Shown: positions 1-5,615, counted from the first letter of the stretch. The stretch is DNA of 6,282 nucleotides from Burkholderiales bacterium (GCA_026786225.1 JAJAYN010000128.1:1-6282); one strand, 5' to 3'. The notes: generated from the letters alone by a model not told the origin. Translations and numbers: made by a program.

Positions 1-1
1 C

Positions 2-76
2 AAATTCGGTAGCGTCATGCGTATGCAGGTGTTTTCTGCCACTGCGGGCTGCGCCCTTTCAGTACCGCCTTCATAA
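2..76 (+). CDS. Possible 3' end of an upstream gene, cut by the window edge
   Basis: The frame starting at base 2 is open from the window edge for 24 codons and ends at a TAA (74-76), 10 bp before the start of the diguanylate cyclase gene. If real, it is the C-terminal tail of a gene transcribed with that regulator. The tail (ending in SVPPS) matches no family I recognise. A 24-codon open frame can easily arise by chance, so this is only a possibility suggested by position. Confidence 0.2.
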   Translation, partial: KFGSVMRMQVFSATAGCALSVPPS

Positions 77-86
77 AGAACCTCCC

Positions 87-1706
87 ATGTCAGATCGCCC
101 CACCCTTGAGAACCGCGTTACGGCGCTGGAAATGCGCTGGCAAGAGTATCTCGAACGTGGATCGTTCGAGAACTTTGTAGAATTCGCGCTGGCGCTCAAT
201 TGCTTGACGGAACAGTTTTCGCGTCTGAAGTTACCCGGGCTCGTGCGCCTATGCGAAGGCTTGGAGAATACATCGTTGGCCTTGTTTGGTGACCATTCCT
301 CGCACCCGATCCCGCAACACGACGCGAACACGATCAATCGGCAGCTTGAAATACTCATGCGCACGGTGAAAATGTCGCGGCCACGTCAACTAAGTGTGCG
401 CAGTGAAGACACCGAGAGCGCGCAGTTCGAAGTTGCCAGCGAATGGGTCAAGCCGCGTCAGGTTTGGGTGATTGCCGACCCCGATCATCCGTGGGTCGCG
501 GGCCTGATTGAACAATTCAGCTTCTTCGGCTTCACGATGTCCCGCTTCGCCTGGCAGGATCCCCCCGCAGCGGCGGAATCGCCCCTGGTGACGCTGTTCA
601 TTCCACCCGTATCAGGCTACGAGGCGCGCGAGATCGAATGCGTCGCCCGACAGCGCGCGGTACACGCGGCAAGCCAGTTATTTTGCCTTTCTGTGCCCAA
701 ATCCCTTGGTACGATGGTGCAATTGCTGCGCGCCGGTGCCGACGTGACCATCCAGCCAGACCAGGAAATCACCACGGTGCTCGCACGCGTGCTGGAGCTT
801 GTACAGTCGCGCGACCAGGAACCTGCGCGGGTTCTACTGGTTGAGGATTCGCCAACGGCCGTGGCAGTGATCACGCGCACGTTGAAGCAGCATGGCATCG
901 GTAGCCATTCCATCACCAATCCACAGCAGCTTCTCGGTGCGGTGGAGGTATATCGTCCCGACCTGGTACTAATGGACATGTATATGCCGCACTGTACCGG
1001 CGTGGAAGCGACACGCGTGATGCGCCAGCTCACCATGTACCAGTCCCTGCCGGTGGTGTATTTGTCGAGCGAAACCGACCTTTCGACACAAATCGACGCG
1101 TTGCGACTCGGCGGCGACCAATTTCTCACCAAGCCGTGCAATCCACTGCTGCTCGCTGCAACCGTGAAGACCAAGATTGAGCGCTACCGCGAAATGCAGC
1201 GCTCAAGCCAGCACGATAGCCTGACTGGCCTGCTCAACCATTCGGCCGCCAAAACGCGGCTCGCACAACTGCTGCACGCGATGAATCCGGCGCGCGATCA
1301 ATTGTGTGTGGTGATGGTCGATATCGATCACTTCAAGTCGATAAATGATAACTTTGGACACCCGGTGGGTGACCAGGTAATCCGTAGCCTGGCCTGGTTG
1401 CTGAAGGGGCGCCTGCGCGCGAGCGACATTGTGGGCCGGTATGGTGGAGAGGAGTTTCTGCTGGTGCTGCGTGAGTCCTCCCTGGTTTCGGCGATGGCCG
1501 TATTGGAACGCATTCGCCGCGACTTTTCGGCAATGCCGCACGCACATGCCGGCGGTACGTTGCGCGCAACGTTCAGCGCCGGTGTCGCCACGTACCCCGT
1601 GTACGAAGGCCCGGGTGAAATTACCAAGGCAGCCGATGACGCCCTGCTCGATGCCAAGCATAACGGTCGCAATCGTATCGAGTGTTCACAGGCTACGGGG
1701 CACTAA
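87..1706 (+). CDS. Response regulator diguanylate cyclase (pseudo-REC, REC, GGDEF)
   Basis: This cytoplasmic protein is predicted to condense two GTP into cyclic di-GMP under control of a phosphorelay. Residues 1-120 look helical (LEMRWQEYLERG..., LEILMRTVK) and have no obvious phosphoacceptor His. Residues 124-243 resemble a receiver fold, but the expected Asp is replaced by Phe (about F171, in LFIPP). Residues 250-365 form an intact receiver with acidic pair E253/D254, phosphoacceptor D297 (LVLMDMYMP), S327 and K349 (LTKP). The GGDEF domain (about 377-535) begins with DSLTGLLNH, has metal/substrate residues D412-D414 and N420, and an active-site GGEEF at 453-457. An RASD at 444-447, five residues before GGEEF, is a canonical RxxD inhibitory site, so product feedback is likely. 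No EAL or HD-GYP domain is present. The ATG at 87 has only a weak purine-rich stretch upstream (AAAGAA). The overall plan is PleD-like. Which sensor kinase feeds it cannot be seen here. Confidence 0.95.
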   Translation: MSDRPTLENRVTALEMRWQEYLERGSFENFVEFALALNCLTEQFSRLKLPGLVRLCEGLENTSLALFGDHSSHPIPQHDANTINRQLEILMRTVKMSRPRQLSVRSEDTESAQFEVASEWVKPRQVWVIADPDHPWVAGLIEQFSFFGFTMSRFAWQDPPAAAESPLVTLFIPPVSGYEAREIECVARQRAVHAASQLFCLSVPKSLGTMVQLLRAGADVTIQPDQEITTVLARVLELVQSRDQEPARVLLVEDSPTAVAVITRTLKQHGIGSHSITNPQQLLGAVEVYRPDLVLMDMYMPHCTGVEATRVMRQLTMYQSLPVVYLSSETDLSTQIDALRLGGDQFLTKPCNPLLLAATVKTKIERYREMQRSSQHDSLTGLLNHSAAKTRLAQLLHAMNPARDQLCVVMVDIDHFKSINDNFGHPVGDQVIRSLAWLLKGRLRASDIVGRYGGEEFLLVLRESSLVSAMAVLERIRRDFSAMPHAHAGGTLRATFSAGVATYPVYEGPGEITKAADDALLDAKHNGRNRIECSQATGH

Positions 1707-1766
1707 CATCGATTTTAGAGCGGCCCGGTTCTACCGCTGAAATTGCCGCGGCAGGTAACGAATGCG

Positions 1767-2126
1767 TTAAAGCTCTACAAAACCCTTGAAGCCACCCCAA
1801 AACATGCGCTTGCCGTCGAAGGGCATGCTCTTTGGGTCCATGCCGGCGATTCGCGGATCCTTCATGACCTTTGCGTTGACGCTGTCGCGATGCCTGCGGG
1901 ATTGGTAGACGATCCACGAGAACACCACAATTTCGTCCGCCCTGAGTTTCACACTCTGCGGAAACGACGTGCGCTTGCCGGGCTTCACGTCATCGGCGAC
2001 GCATTCGGTGTACTGCAAAGCACCATATTCCATCCAGATCTTCCCGCATTTTTTTGCCAGTGCGCGATAGGCAGCGAGGTTTTTTTGCGGTACCGGCACA
2101 ACAAAGCCATCAACATACTTGGTCAT
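1767..2126 (-). CDS. DUF1428 family protein (YbaA-like)
   Basis: This 119-residue cytoplasmic protein belongs to the DUF1428 family, whose E. coli member is YbaA and whose function is unknown; the fold is thought to be a small dimeric alpha/beta barrel. Family features visible are the YVDGFVVPVP opening (4-13), W31-x2-YGALQY-x-E (31-41), the VVFSWIVY strand (67-74), D81-x2-N-x2-VMxDxR (81-92) and the closing MPFDGKRMFWGGFK (101-114). I chose the ATG at 2126 because a perfect AAGGAG lies 6 nt upstream. A longer version from 2174 would translate through that ribosome-binding site and add 16 residues unlike the family. It lies 48 bp downstream of the thioredoxin-like gene on the same strand and is probably the last gene of that transcript. 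It converges on the diguanylate cyclase gene with a 60-bp gap. Confidence 0.93.
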   Translation of the reverse strand: MTKYVDGFVVPVPQKNLAAYRALAKKCGKIWMEYGALQYTECVADDVKPGKRTSFPQSVKLRADEIVVFSWIVYQSRRHRDSVNAKVMKDPRIAGMDPKSMPFDGKRMFWGGFKGFVEL

Positions 2127-2132
2127 GTCTTT

Positions 2133-2138
2133 CTCCTT
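2133..2138 (-). promoter_or_regulatory. Shine-Dalgarno of the DUF1428 gene
   Basis: CTCCTT on the plus strand reads AAGGAG on the minus strand, 6 nt before the ATG at 2126. It decides the start of the DUF1428 gene against the in-frame ATG at 2174. Confidence 0.85.
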
Positions 2139-2174
2139 GTTTTTACGTGGCGTGAAATTCGATCTTACCGGCAA

Positions 2175-2498
2175 TCACATTGGATCGATGGCGTGAAGCG
2201 CTTCGCTGATCGCGCCTGAGTGAGTCGGGCGAACCAGCCGCGATTTCTCTTTTCCGGCGTCGAGAAAAATCAGCGTGGGCCATAGCCTTACGCCAAACGA
2301 GCGCCCCAGCGCTTGGCCCGCGCCATCGGCAATCTTGATGTGCCGCGTGCCACGATGCTTTTCGATCGCGGCGGCAATCAGCGGCTGCGCAGCGCGGCAA
2401 TGTCCGCACCAGGCATTGCCGAATTCGATCAGCGCAGGGCCTTGCAGCGCGTCAATTTCCGCGCGGCCGGGTTCCACTGTTTCGTACGTCTCATTCAT
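2175..2498 (-). CDS. Thioredoxin family protein with CGHC active site
   Basis: This 107-residue protein has one thioredoxin fold. It carries the active-site motif W30-C31-G32-H33-C34 after the ALIEFGNAW strand, the cis-proline loop at W73-P74-T75 before LIFLD, and a final helix. CGHC is the dipeptide typical of DsbA/PDI-like oxidants, whereas classical thioredoxin has CGPC, so the redox potential may be more oxidising. No signal peptide or membrane segment is visible, so it should be cytoplasmic. The likely role is thiol-disulfide exchange; partners are unknown. The ATG at 2498 has no good Shine-Dalgarno sequence (an AAGG lies about 15 nt upstream), but it sits inside the 3' end of a small minus-strand ORF (stop at 2491-2493), so translational coupling is conceivable. 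The DUF1428 gene follows after 48 bp. It is not the main trxA by sequence. Confidence 0.9.
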   Translation of the reverse strand: MNETYETVEPGRAEIDALQGPALIEFGNAWCGHCRAAQPLIAAAIEKHRGTRHIKIADGAGQALGRSFGVRLWPTLIFLDAGKEKSRLVRPTHSGAISEALHAIDPM

Positions 2499-2580
2499 AT
2501 TTCGGTGAATGCCGCCTTGGCAGCGCCGCGGCTATTTCTTCAAGCTGCAGGTGGGTTTTAAAAAAACTGTCGCTGTTCAT
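2491..2580 (-). CDS. Putative small ORF (29 codons) overlapping the thioredoxin-like start
   Basis: An ATG at 2580 opens a 29-codon frame that begins MNSDSFFKTHLQLEEIAAAL and ends with TGA at 2491-2493. The stop overlaps the start of the thioredoxin-like gene by 8 nt (ATGAATGA). An in-frame GTG at 2610 would lengthen it to 39 codons; a TAA at 2614-2616 blocks any further extension. The composition looks protein-like, with an amphipathic helix around residues 9-20, but I recognise no family. Neither start has a clear Shine-Dalgarno sequence. It could be a small protein, a leader peptide coupling translation to the thioredoxin-like gene, the remnant of a larger gene, or chance. The position between two genes of the same run is the main argument in its favour. 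Confidence 0.35.
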   Translation of the reverse strand: MNSDSFFKTHLQLEEIAAALPRRHSPKYE

Positions 2581-2641
2581 ATTGAGCCCGATGCGAGGAC
2601 CATCCGTCACCTGTTACGGTACCGGTTCAACGCCGGCGCTG

Positions 2642-2944
2642 TCAGGCCAGCAGATCGACTTTCGCCTGGAAGAAGATCGGATTTTTTGCCTCGCTCTGGT
2701 CGATGATGGCGATCACCAGCGCCGAAGGAATACGGATGCTCCAGATATGGCCGGGGTCGGTGAGCTGCGTCAGCCGCAGATGGATGAATGGTTCGACCGA
2801 AACCACCGACGAACAAAACGCGCACAACAATGGCACGGCAGAGGAGGACGGCACGGCTTGCAAATAGCCCTCCAGCAACTGATGGTAGGCGCCATCCATT
2901 TTCGAGCTGAAGACAACACAGTAGGAACCATCACTCTCGCTCAT
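2642..2944 (-). CDS. Hypothetical protein, 100 residues
   Basis: I do not recognise a family for this protein. It begins MSESDGSYCVVFSSKMDGAY and has an apparent alpha/beta pattern: a strand at YCVVFSS, a helix around residues 18-30, a hydrophobic Cys-containing strand (VPLLCAFCSSVV), a strand at HIWSIRI, a strand or helix at ALVIAIID and a C-terminal strand. Cysteines at residues 9, 46 and 49 are the only ones. There is no signal peptide or clear membrane segment, so it is probably cytoplasmic. I chose the ATG at 2944 because GGAGG lies 5 nt upstream. An in-frame ATG 10 codons earlier (2974) would read through that site. It lies 81 bp after the SDR gene and upstream of the small ORF and the thioredoxin-like gene, all on the minus strand, so it may be co-transcribed with them. 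Confidence 0.7.
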   Translation of the reverse strand: MSESDGSYCVVFSSKMDGAYHQLLEGYLQAVPSSSAVPLLCAFCSSVVSVEPFIHLRLTQLTDPGHIWSIRIPSALVIAIIDQSEAKNPIFFQAKVDLLA

Positions 2945-2949
2945 CGCAT

Positions 2950-2954
2950 CCTCC
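2950..2954 (-). promoter_or_regulatory. Shine-Dalgarno of the 100-residue hypothetical gene
   Basis: CCTCC on the plus strand reads GGAGG on the minus strand, 5 nt before the ATG at 2944. It supports that start over the in-frame ATG at 2974 and is direct evidence that this unrecognised gene is translated. Confidence 0.75.
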
Positions 2955-3025
2955 AATAAAAACACGGCAGACATGGCGGGCTTCGCCCTTGAGTGGACAT
3001 CTTGCGCCTTAAACCAGTGACGCGC

Positions 3026-3787
3026 CTACCCGCGGCCCACAAACGGCATCTTGGTTGCCATGACGGTCATGAATTGAACGTTCGCGCTCAGCGGCAGGCT
3101 GGCCATGTGCAACACCGCATCAGCAACAATCTGTACGTCCATCAAGGGCTCAATCGCAGTTTCGCCATTCGCCTGCGGCACGCCCTGTGCCATGCGAGCG
3201 GCCAATTCGGTATGTGCGTTGCCAATGTCGATTTGTCCGCAGGCGATGTTGTGCTTGCGGCCATCGAGCGAGGTCGATTTGGTGAGCCCGGTGATGGCGT
3301 GCTTGGTGGCGGTGTAGGGGGCAGAGTTGGGTCTGGGCGCGTGCGCGGAGATGGAACCGTTATTGATGATGCGTCCACCCTGCGGGTCCTGCGATTTCAT
3401 GATGCGGATGGCTTCCTGCGTGCACATGAACGGCCCGAGCAAATTGACATCCAGTACCGATTTCAGCTTCTCGACATCCATGTCTTCGATCGGAATGGCG
3501 GGGGCACCGGTTCCCGCGTTGTTGAACAAAAGGTCCAGCCTGCCGAATGTCGCGAGCGTACGGGCGAACAGGTTTTTTACCGAGGCCGGGTTCGCAACGT
3601 CCGTCTCAACGGGTAGTGCCCGGTCCCCCGCGCCCGACTCAGCGGCGACCTGATGGAGCAATTCGCCGCGACGGCCAGCGAGGACGACGGCGAAACCCGC
3701 CTTCAACAAAGTCAGTGCGGTGGCTTTGCCGATGCCGCTGCCGGCACCGGTAACGATGGCGACACTTGCTGCTGGGTTGAATTTCAT
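3026..3787 (-). CDS. SDR family NAD(P)-dependent oxidoreductase
   Basis: This 253-residue cytoplasmic protein has the full classical short-chain dehydrogenase/reductase signature. It shows a TGAGSGIG dinucleotide loop (13-20), NNAG (89-92), active-site N115, catalytic S145, and Y158-x3-K162 with the usual 13-residue Ser-Tyr spacing. After the second strand the sequence is AGRR (37-40): two arginines where NAD-specific enzymes usually carry an Asp, which points to NADP(H) preference. The length is normal for the classical subfamily. The reaction is oxidation or reduction of an alcohol/carbonyl pair; the substrate cannot be read from the sequence. The ATG at 3787 has GGAG 7 nt upstream. It is the first gene of the minus-strand run ending at 1767 and is divergent from the histidine phosphatase at 4009, with 221 bp between the starts. 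Confidence 0.95.
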   Translation of the reverse strand: MKFNPAASVAIVTGAGSGIGKATALTLLKAGFAVVLAGRRGELLHQVAAESGAGDRALPVETDVANPASVKNLFARTLATFGRLDLLFNNAGTGAPAIPIEDMDVEKLKSVLDVNLLGPFMCTQEAIRIMKSQDPQGGRIINNGSISAHAPRPNSAPYTATKHAITGLTKSTSLDGRKHNIACGQIDIGNAHTELAARMAQGVPQANGETAIEPLMDVQIVADAVLHMASLPLSANVQFMTVMATKMPFVGRG

Positions 3788-3804
3788 GAAGACGCTCCGG
3801 GAGA

Positions 3805-3817
3805 ATATTTGAAATAT
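3805..3817. promoter_or_regulatory. AT-rich perfect palindrome before the SDR gene
   Basis: ATATTT-G-AAATAT is a perfect inverted repeat with 6-bp arms, 18 bp upstream of the SDR start. It would lie in the 5' leader or around the -10 region of the SDR promoter, where a repressor could act. It is AT-rich within a GC-rich window. No matching regulator is encoded here, so the operator role is inference. Confidence 0.3.
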
Positions 3818-3826
3818 GGGAATACA

Positions 3827-3841
3827 GCACTTTAGCAGTGC
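3827..3841. promoter_or_regulatory. Inverted repeat GCACT-n5-AGTGC
   Basis: This perfect repeat with 5-bp arms (GCACT at 3827-3831, AGTGC at 3837-3841) lies 10 bp beyond the AT-rich palindrome, in the SDR upstream region. Two adjacent dyads fit a small operator region, but 5-bp arms also occur by chance. No run of T follows on either strand, so it is not a terminator. Confidence 0.22.
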
Positions 3842-3887
3842 GTTCAGGTAAAGAAGCCGTCAACATGGTGGCTGCATTTTTGTAATA

Positions 3888-3922
3888 GCGACCTGTCGGA
3901 ACTTCCGGTCGCGTTCACGACC
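3888..3922. promoter_or_regulatory. Cluster of overlapping inverted repeats in the divergent intergenic region
   Basis: Three complementary segments lie in 35 bp: GCGACC (3888-3893), GGTCGC (3907-3912) and CGACC (3918-3922). The middle one can pair with either neighbour, giving two mutually exclusive hairpins. Inside the first loop is a second perfect palindrome, CGGAA-C-TTCCG (3897-3907). The cluster lies about 90 bp upstream of the phosphatase ATG and about 100 bp upstream of the SDR ATG. It could be an operator between divergent promoters or a switchable 5' leader. The structure is seen directly; the function is inferred. Confidence 0.35.
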
Positions 3923-4008
3923 CAAGGTTAGCGCTTTTCGCTCTCCCGCTCTCCATTTCCCCAACCCTGCACAGCCGCTTTACAACACTGATTTGCCGGA
4001 CTCACCAG

Positions 4009-4608
4009 ATGATAAGACCCCTGACCACCATCGCTTTCCTGCTGTTGGCATTCGCTTCGGCTGCAGGCGAAGCTGCCAGCGGCGACGAACAAAATACCGC
4101 ACTGTGGACCGCATTGAAAGACGGCGGCCACGTGATCCTGCTGCGACATGCCGCGACCGAGCCTGGCATCGGCGATCCGCCAGGCTACAAGCTCGACGAT
4201 TGCAAGACCCAGCGCAACCTCAGAGATGCGGGGCGTGAACAATCGCGTGCGTGGGGCAAGGCATTCGCGCAGATTCCCGTCGGTGGCGTGTTCTCGTCGG
4301 TCTGGTGCCGCTGCGTGGAGACGGCGAAGCTTGCATTTAGCAAGGCAGAAACCTGGCCCGCACTCAATTCACATTTTGATTCGCCACAGTCCGCAACCAT
4401 CCAGGCGGAGCAGCTCAAGGGTGGCATCCCGGTACGCATGCAGAAAGGCAAAAATCTGGTGCTGGTTACGCATCAGGTCAACATCACGCAGCTATCAGGC
4501 TGGTCGCCAAATATGGGCGAAGCGGTCGTCATGCGTGTCAGCGGAACGGCGCTGCAGCCGGTTGGGCGGTTACAAGTACCCGACACAGGAACGCAACCCA
4601 GACGCTAG
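4009..4608 (+). CDS. Exported histidine phosphatase family protein
   Basis: This 199-residue protein belongs to the histidine phosphatase (phosphoglycerate mutase-like) superfamily. Residues 1-23 look like a Sec signal peptide (a short basic start, then TTIAFLLLAFASA, then Ala/Gly-rich sites), so it should be periplasmic. The catalytic core shows R46-H47 in VILLRHA (the nucleophilic His), QRNLRDAGREQ (68-78), SSVWCRCVETA (96-106) with the second phosphate-binding R101 and the acidic E104, and the second core His at H155 in LVTHQVN. The reaction is phosphomonoester hydrolysis through a phosphohistidine intermediate; the substrate is unknown. The ATG at 4009 has no clear Shine-Dalgarno sequence, but the signal peptide begins exactly there. 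The gene converges on the lipoprotein gene at 4605, and their stop codons overlap. Confidence 0.9.
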   Translation: MIRPLTTIAFLLLAFASAAGEAASGDEQNTALWTALKDGGHVILLRHAATEPGIGDPPGYKLDDCKTQRNLRDAGREQSRAWGKAFAQIPVGGVFSSVWCRCVETAKLAFSKAETWPALNSHFDSPQSATIQAEQLKGGIPVRMQKGKNLVLVTHQVNITQLSGWSPNMGEAVVMRVSGTALQPVGRLQVPDTGTQPRR

Positions 4609-5297
4609 CCGCGCGCGGCTGACTTCACCACACCCTTGCTCAGCCATTGCTTCCATACGACTACCGTGGCTTTAGCGGATTTCGCCGCCGGATAATCTGC
4701 GAACGCGTCCTGCAGCATTTTGCTGTCGGTGGTACGGCTAAAAAGTATTTCCGCTATCGGGCCACTTTCCATCGTGTACCAACCGCCTGCCGCACCCTTG
4801 TCGACCAAGGCTTTCAGGAACGCGCGATTGGCAACGACGTCGCTACCTGCAGCCGGTGTATCGCGTAACACCTGCACGATGCGCACTTCTTCCACCCCGC
4901 TGGCGTCGATGCCTTCCGTGGCGAGCGCCTTGTGGGCGACAGCGGGTACCGCATTGAGCGTCATATAACCTTCGCGCACGTATTCGTCCGGCTGGAAGTA
5001 GCTGGTGAGTATTTCCCTGGTGGGTGCCTTGACGATCACGATGCCGCGCTTGAGCGTGCTCGGGTCTTGCAGCGGCCCGGCAGTAAATAACTTTTGCTCG
5101 GCAAACAAGCGTTTAAAGTTATCGATATGGCCGCGCTGCATTTGCCCGACCAGCGCTTTGTCATCGGGTGTTTTCTTGCCAGTTTCGAGGAAGATAAACC
5201 AGAATCCATCCGCCTTTGCGGCGACCGGCTGCGGCGCGTGCGCGCAGGCAGCAAGCGTCAACAAGCACATCGAAACAAACAATCGGCAGGCGTTCAT
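4605..5297 (-). CDS. YCII-domain lipoprotein with a second degenerate YCII-like half
   Basis: This 230-residue protein starts with a lipoprotein signal (residues 1-17, lipobox L15-A16-A17-C18). Ala at +2 after C18 suggests outer-membrane sorting. Residues 31-118 match the YCII/YciI family: a first strand GFWFIFLETG, then RGHIDNFKRL with the conserved H57, AGPL (73-76), RGIVIVKA, and DEYVREGYMTLNAVP. Residues 135-220 repeat the same order (VEEVRIVQVL, a helix with FLKAL, a GAAGGWY turn, EILFSR, LQDAFADYP, ATVVVWKQW) without the His, so the protein is probably an internal pseudo-dimer. YCII proteins are usually single-domain, about 100 residues and cytoplasmic; their activity is poorly defined, with hydrolase or isomerase-like roles proposed. 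The ATG at 5297 has GGGGAG 4 nt upstream. A 13-bp repeat array lies about 55 bp upstream. Confidence 0.85.
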   Translation of the reverse strand: MNACRLFVSMCLLTLAACAHAPQPVAAKADGFWFIFLETGKKTPDDKALVGQMQRGHIDNFKRLFAEQKLFTAGPLQDPSTLKRGIVIVKAPTREILTSYFQPDEYVREGYMTLNAVPAVAHKALATEGIDASGVEEVRIVQVLRDTPAAGSDVVANRAFLKALVDKGAAGGWYTMESGPIAEILFSRTTDSKMLQDAFADYPAAKSAKATVVVWKQWLSKGVVKSAARG

Positions 5298-5352
5298 GTC
5301 GCTCCCCGGTCAATAGTGAATAGTCTCAGCCGCTTGAAACGTGCTGCGGTTG

Positions 5353-5404
5353 GCACGTCACCATAGCGCGTCTTCATGGCGCGTCTTCATGGCGCGTCGT
5401 CATG
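5353..5404. repeat. Tandem array of 13-bp units (three good copies, one degenerate)
   Basis: GCGCGTCTTCATG occurs at 5366-5378 and 5379-5391 and, with one change (T to G at position 8), at 5392-5404. A weaker copy precedes them at 5353-5365 (9 of 13 matches). The copies abut with no spacer. The array lies just upstream of the YCII lipoprotein on its strand and just past the stop of the open minus-strand frame at 5400-5579. Because 13 is not a multiple of 3, the minus-strand ATG in each full copy falls in a different frame. It could have grown by slipped-strand duplication or provide phased protein-binding sites. Confidence 0.85.
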
Positions 5405-5579
5405 ACCCGGCCTTAAAGGCAATCTGCTTGTCGTTTCCGATCCATTGACCCTTGAGCGATTCGCCGCTGATCGTCGCACGGATGGTAGCGGTTGCGTGGC
5501 CTCCTATCAAGCACGAATCAAAAAACACCAGTATCTGCGCGCTTTTCCAGACGTTTTCGCCCGGTGTGCCGCACCAGTG
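5400..5579 (-). pseudogene. Open frame resembling the C-terminus of an eroded or short gene
   Basis: The minus-strand frame ending in TGA at 5400-5402 is open for 59 codons back to a TAA at 5580-5582. Its last 30 residues look like real protein: alternating beta-like ATATIRATISG, then ESLKGQWIGND, then KQIAFKAGS, with most codons ending in G or C. The part before that (HWCGTPGENVWKS...) is less convincing. There is no ATG; candidate GTG (5528) and TTG (5510) starts lack a Shine-Dalgarno sequence at a usable distance. I recognise no family. The simplest reading is the 3' remnant of a gene whose 5' part is lost, on the same strand as and upstream of the YCII lipoprotein. A chance frame, or a short gene with an unusual start, cannot be excluded. 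Confidence 0.3.
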
Positions 5580-5586
5580 TTAGAGT

Positions 5587-5615
5587 TTGCCCGTGAAATC
5601 CCGCGTTACTATTGT
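5587..5615 (+). promoter_or_regulatory. Candidate sigma-70 promoter for the 75-residue membrane protein
   Basis: TTGCCC (5587-5592) and TATTGT (5610-5615) are separated by exactly 17 bp. Each matches four of six consensus positions. A transcript would start near 5622 and give a leader of about 40 nt before the ATG at 5663. Spacing and position are good; the hexamers are only moderate. Confidence 0.35.

Noticed and set aside
617..1174. Long minus-strand frame inside the diguanylate cyclase gene
   Set aside because: It lies antisense to strongly conserved receiver-domain coding sequence and its composition (Ser/Arg/Thr-rich) is that of a shadow frame.
1718..1753. Bidirectional terminator between the diguanylate cyclase and DUF1428 genes
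   Set aside because: There is an AGCGG/CCGCT hairpin with a 10-nt loop and a TGCCGCGGCA palindrome, but the stems are short and no T run follows on either strand.
1767..2174. A 16-residue longer start for the DUF1428 protein
   Set aside because: The extra codons read through a perfect AAGGAG that serves the ATG at 2126, and the family begins at MTKYVDGF.
2980..2995. GGGC-TTC-GCCC hairpin after the SDR gene as a terminator
   Set aside because: The stem is only 4 bp and no T run follows directly on the minus strand. The T-rich stretch about 20 nt further on is the leader of the next gene.
5353..5404. CRISPR array
   Set aside because: The units are 13 bp and abut without spacers, and no cas gene is present.
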